Positions 21,499 through 22,013 of a stretch of DNA of 22,013 nt are shown piece by piece. The notes below the pieces were generated by a model. That model was not told the origin of the DNA. It ran no database searches and worked only from the letters and a program-made list of their open reading frames with translations. How positions within the stretch are numbered: position 1 is the stretch's first letter; every line of letters begins with the position of its first letter. The translations under genes were made by a program, and so were the position numbers. The stretch comes from a virus. The stretch is from IMG/VR virus record IMGVR_UViG_3300028025_000228, positions 1-22,013 of that record; one strand, 5' to 3'.

Positions 21499-21914
21499 TG
21501 TTCCCACTCATGGATATCCTCGGCATTGGCATGAAGGTCTTGGATAAGTTCTTCCCTGATCCCGAACAGAAAGCCAAAGCACAGCTTGAATTGATGCAGA
21601 TGCAGCAGAACGGCGAACTAGCCAAGATGCAAGCAGATATGCAAGAGCAAGGCGAGCTTACCAAGCGTCAAGAAAACGACATGCGATCTGACTCTTGGCT
21701 CTCCAAAAACATTCGCCCTATGACGCTCATAGCGATCCTGACAGGTTATTTTGTGTTTGCCATGTTGTCAGCGTTTGATATTGAGACCAACAGCAAATAC
21801 GTTGAGCTGCTTGGGCAATGGGGGATGTTGATTATGTCCTTCTACTTCGGTGGCAGAACGCTTGAGAAGATCATCGACATGAAAAGCAAAACGCCCGAAA
21901 AGAGCGACAAGTAA
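21498..21914 (+). CDS. Holin (3TM, GTA-type family)
   Basis: A 138-residue protein. The N-terminus MDILGIGMKVLDKFFPDPEQ is followed by a Gln/Met/Ala helix (AKAQLELMQMQQNGELAKMQ, 25-60). SWLSKNIRPMTLIAILTGYF begins a membrane region, with further hydrophobic stretches FVFAMLSAF and LLGQWGMLIMSFYFGGRTLE. The pattern is that of the three-TM holin family known from gene transfer agents. Holins collect in the inner membrane and open it at a set time so endolysin can reach the wall. The endolysin is not in this window. The start overlaps the upstream stop and the stop overlaps the next start, so the lysis genes are co-translated. Confidence 0.85.
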   Translation: MFPLMDILGIGMKVLDKFFPDPEQKAKAQLELMQMQQNGELAKMQADMQEQGELTKRQENDMRSDSWLSKNIRPMTLIAILTGYFVFAMLSAFDIETNSKYVELLGQWGMLIMSFYFGGRTLEKIIDMKSKTPEKSDK

Positions 21915-22013
21915 TGGTAACGGCTAAAAAGCCTGCGGTTAAACGAGCGCCAGTAAAACGGGTTGCAAAACCTGCGCCTGTTAGGAACCCAGACTTTACA
22001 GACAAGGTTGTTG
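21914..22013 (+). CDS. Start of a basic Ala/Pro/Lys-rich protein (cut by window edge)
   Basis: ATG 21914 overlaps the holin stop as TAATG and the frame is open to the end of the window (33 codons). The visible part reads MVTAKKPAVKRAPVKRVAKP, then APVRNPDFTDKVV. The N-terminal part is disordered and basic, like a histone H1-type or linker sequence. The main domain lies outside. Position after the holin makes an endolysin or spanin possible, but nothing seen here supports a particular choice. Confidence 0.7.
   Translation, partial: MVTAKKPAVKRAPVKRVAKPAPVRNPDFTDKVV

Noticed and set aside
1-22013. tRNA genes, integrase, attachment sites or replication origin
   Set aside because: No cloverleaf-like segment, no recombinase-type protein and no iteron cluster seen, although a systematic search was not possible by eye.

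Overview
This window is part of a tailed bacteriophage (or prophage) genome. It holds the packaging and virion-assembly module and the start of a lysis module. Every gene I can support is on the + strand, and most neighbours are joined by ATGA or TAATG overlaps or very short gaps. The recognisable genes are a terminase large subunit, a large portal protein with a Gln-rich C-terminus, a scaffold-like protein, a major capsid protein, head-tail adaptor proteins, tail-fibre proteins and a GTA-type holin. No tape-measure, tail-tube or sheath gene is visible. With the P22-like portal and adaptor this points to a short-tailed (podovirus-type) phage, although part of the genome is outside the window. 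Many of the small genes resemble families I know mainly from aquatic phage metagenomes, so an aquatic bacterial host (perhaps a proteobacterium) is a guess.

Layout. 1-550: a small conserved phage protein, a 14-codon mini-ORF and a LexA-type winged-helix protein in the place where a small terminase would be expected. 548-8040: terminase, portal, a small protein, a GroES-like co-chaperonin, scaffold, a conserved head protein, a decoration-like protein and the major capsid protein, closed by an intrinsic terminator. 8101-8812: an HNH endonuclease with its own extended -10 promoter and a hairpin over its start codon, then a structured leader. 8813-14131: two virion proteins, a series of small Lys/Gly-rich proteins, two head-tail adaptor proteins and a zinc-ribbon protein. 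14131-21144: tail-tip and fibre proteins, with a GIY-YIG and a second HNH endonuclease placed between fibre genes; the largest is a 798-residue LamG/SPRY-like receptor-binding candidate. 21092-22013: a small hydrophobic ORF, a membrane-anchored coiled-coil protein, a three-TM-type holin and the start of a basic protein cut by the window edge.

How it works together. Terminase and portal package DNA. Scaffold, co-chaperonin, capsid and decoration proteins build the head. The adaptors close it and attach the tail, the fibres bind the host, and the lysis genes release progeny. Three unrelated-looking selfish endonucleases have entered this conserved gene order. The most distinctive region is 8072-8812, where terminator, promoter, start-codon hairpin, endonuclease and a pseudoknot-capable leader occur together. 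Its layout resembles the delayed-expression control known for phage T4 homing endonucleases.
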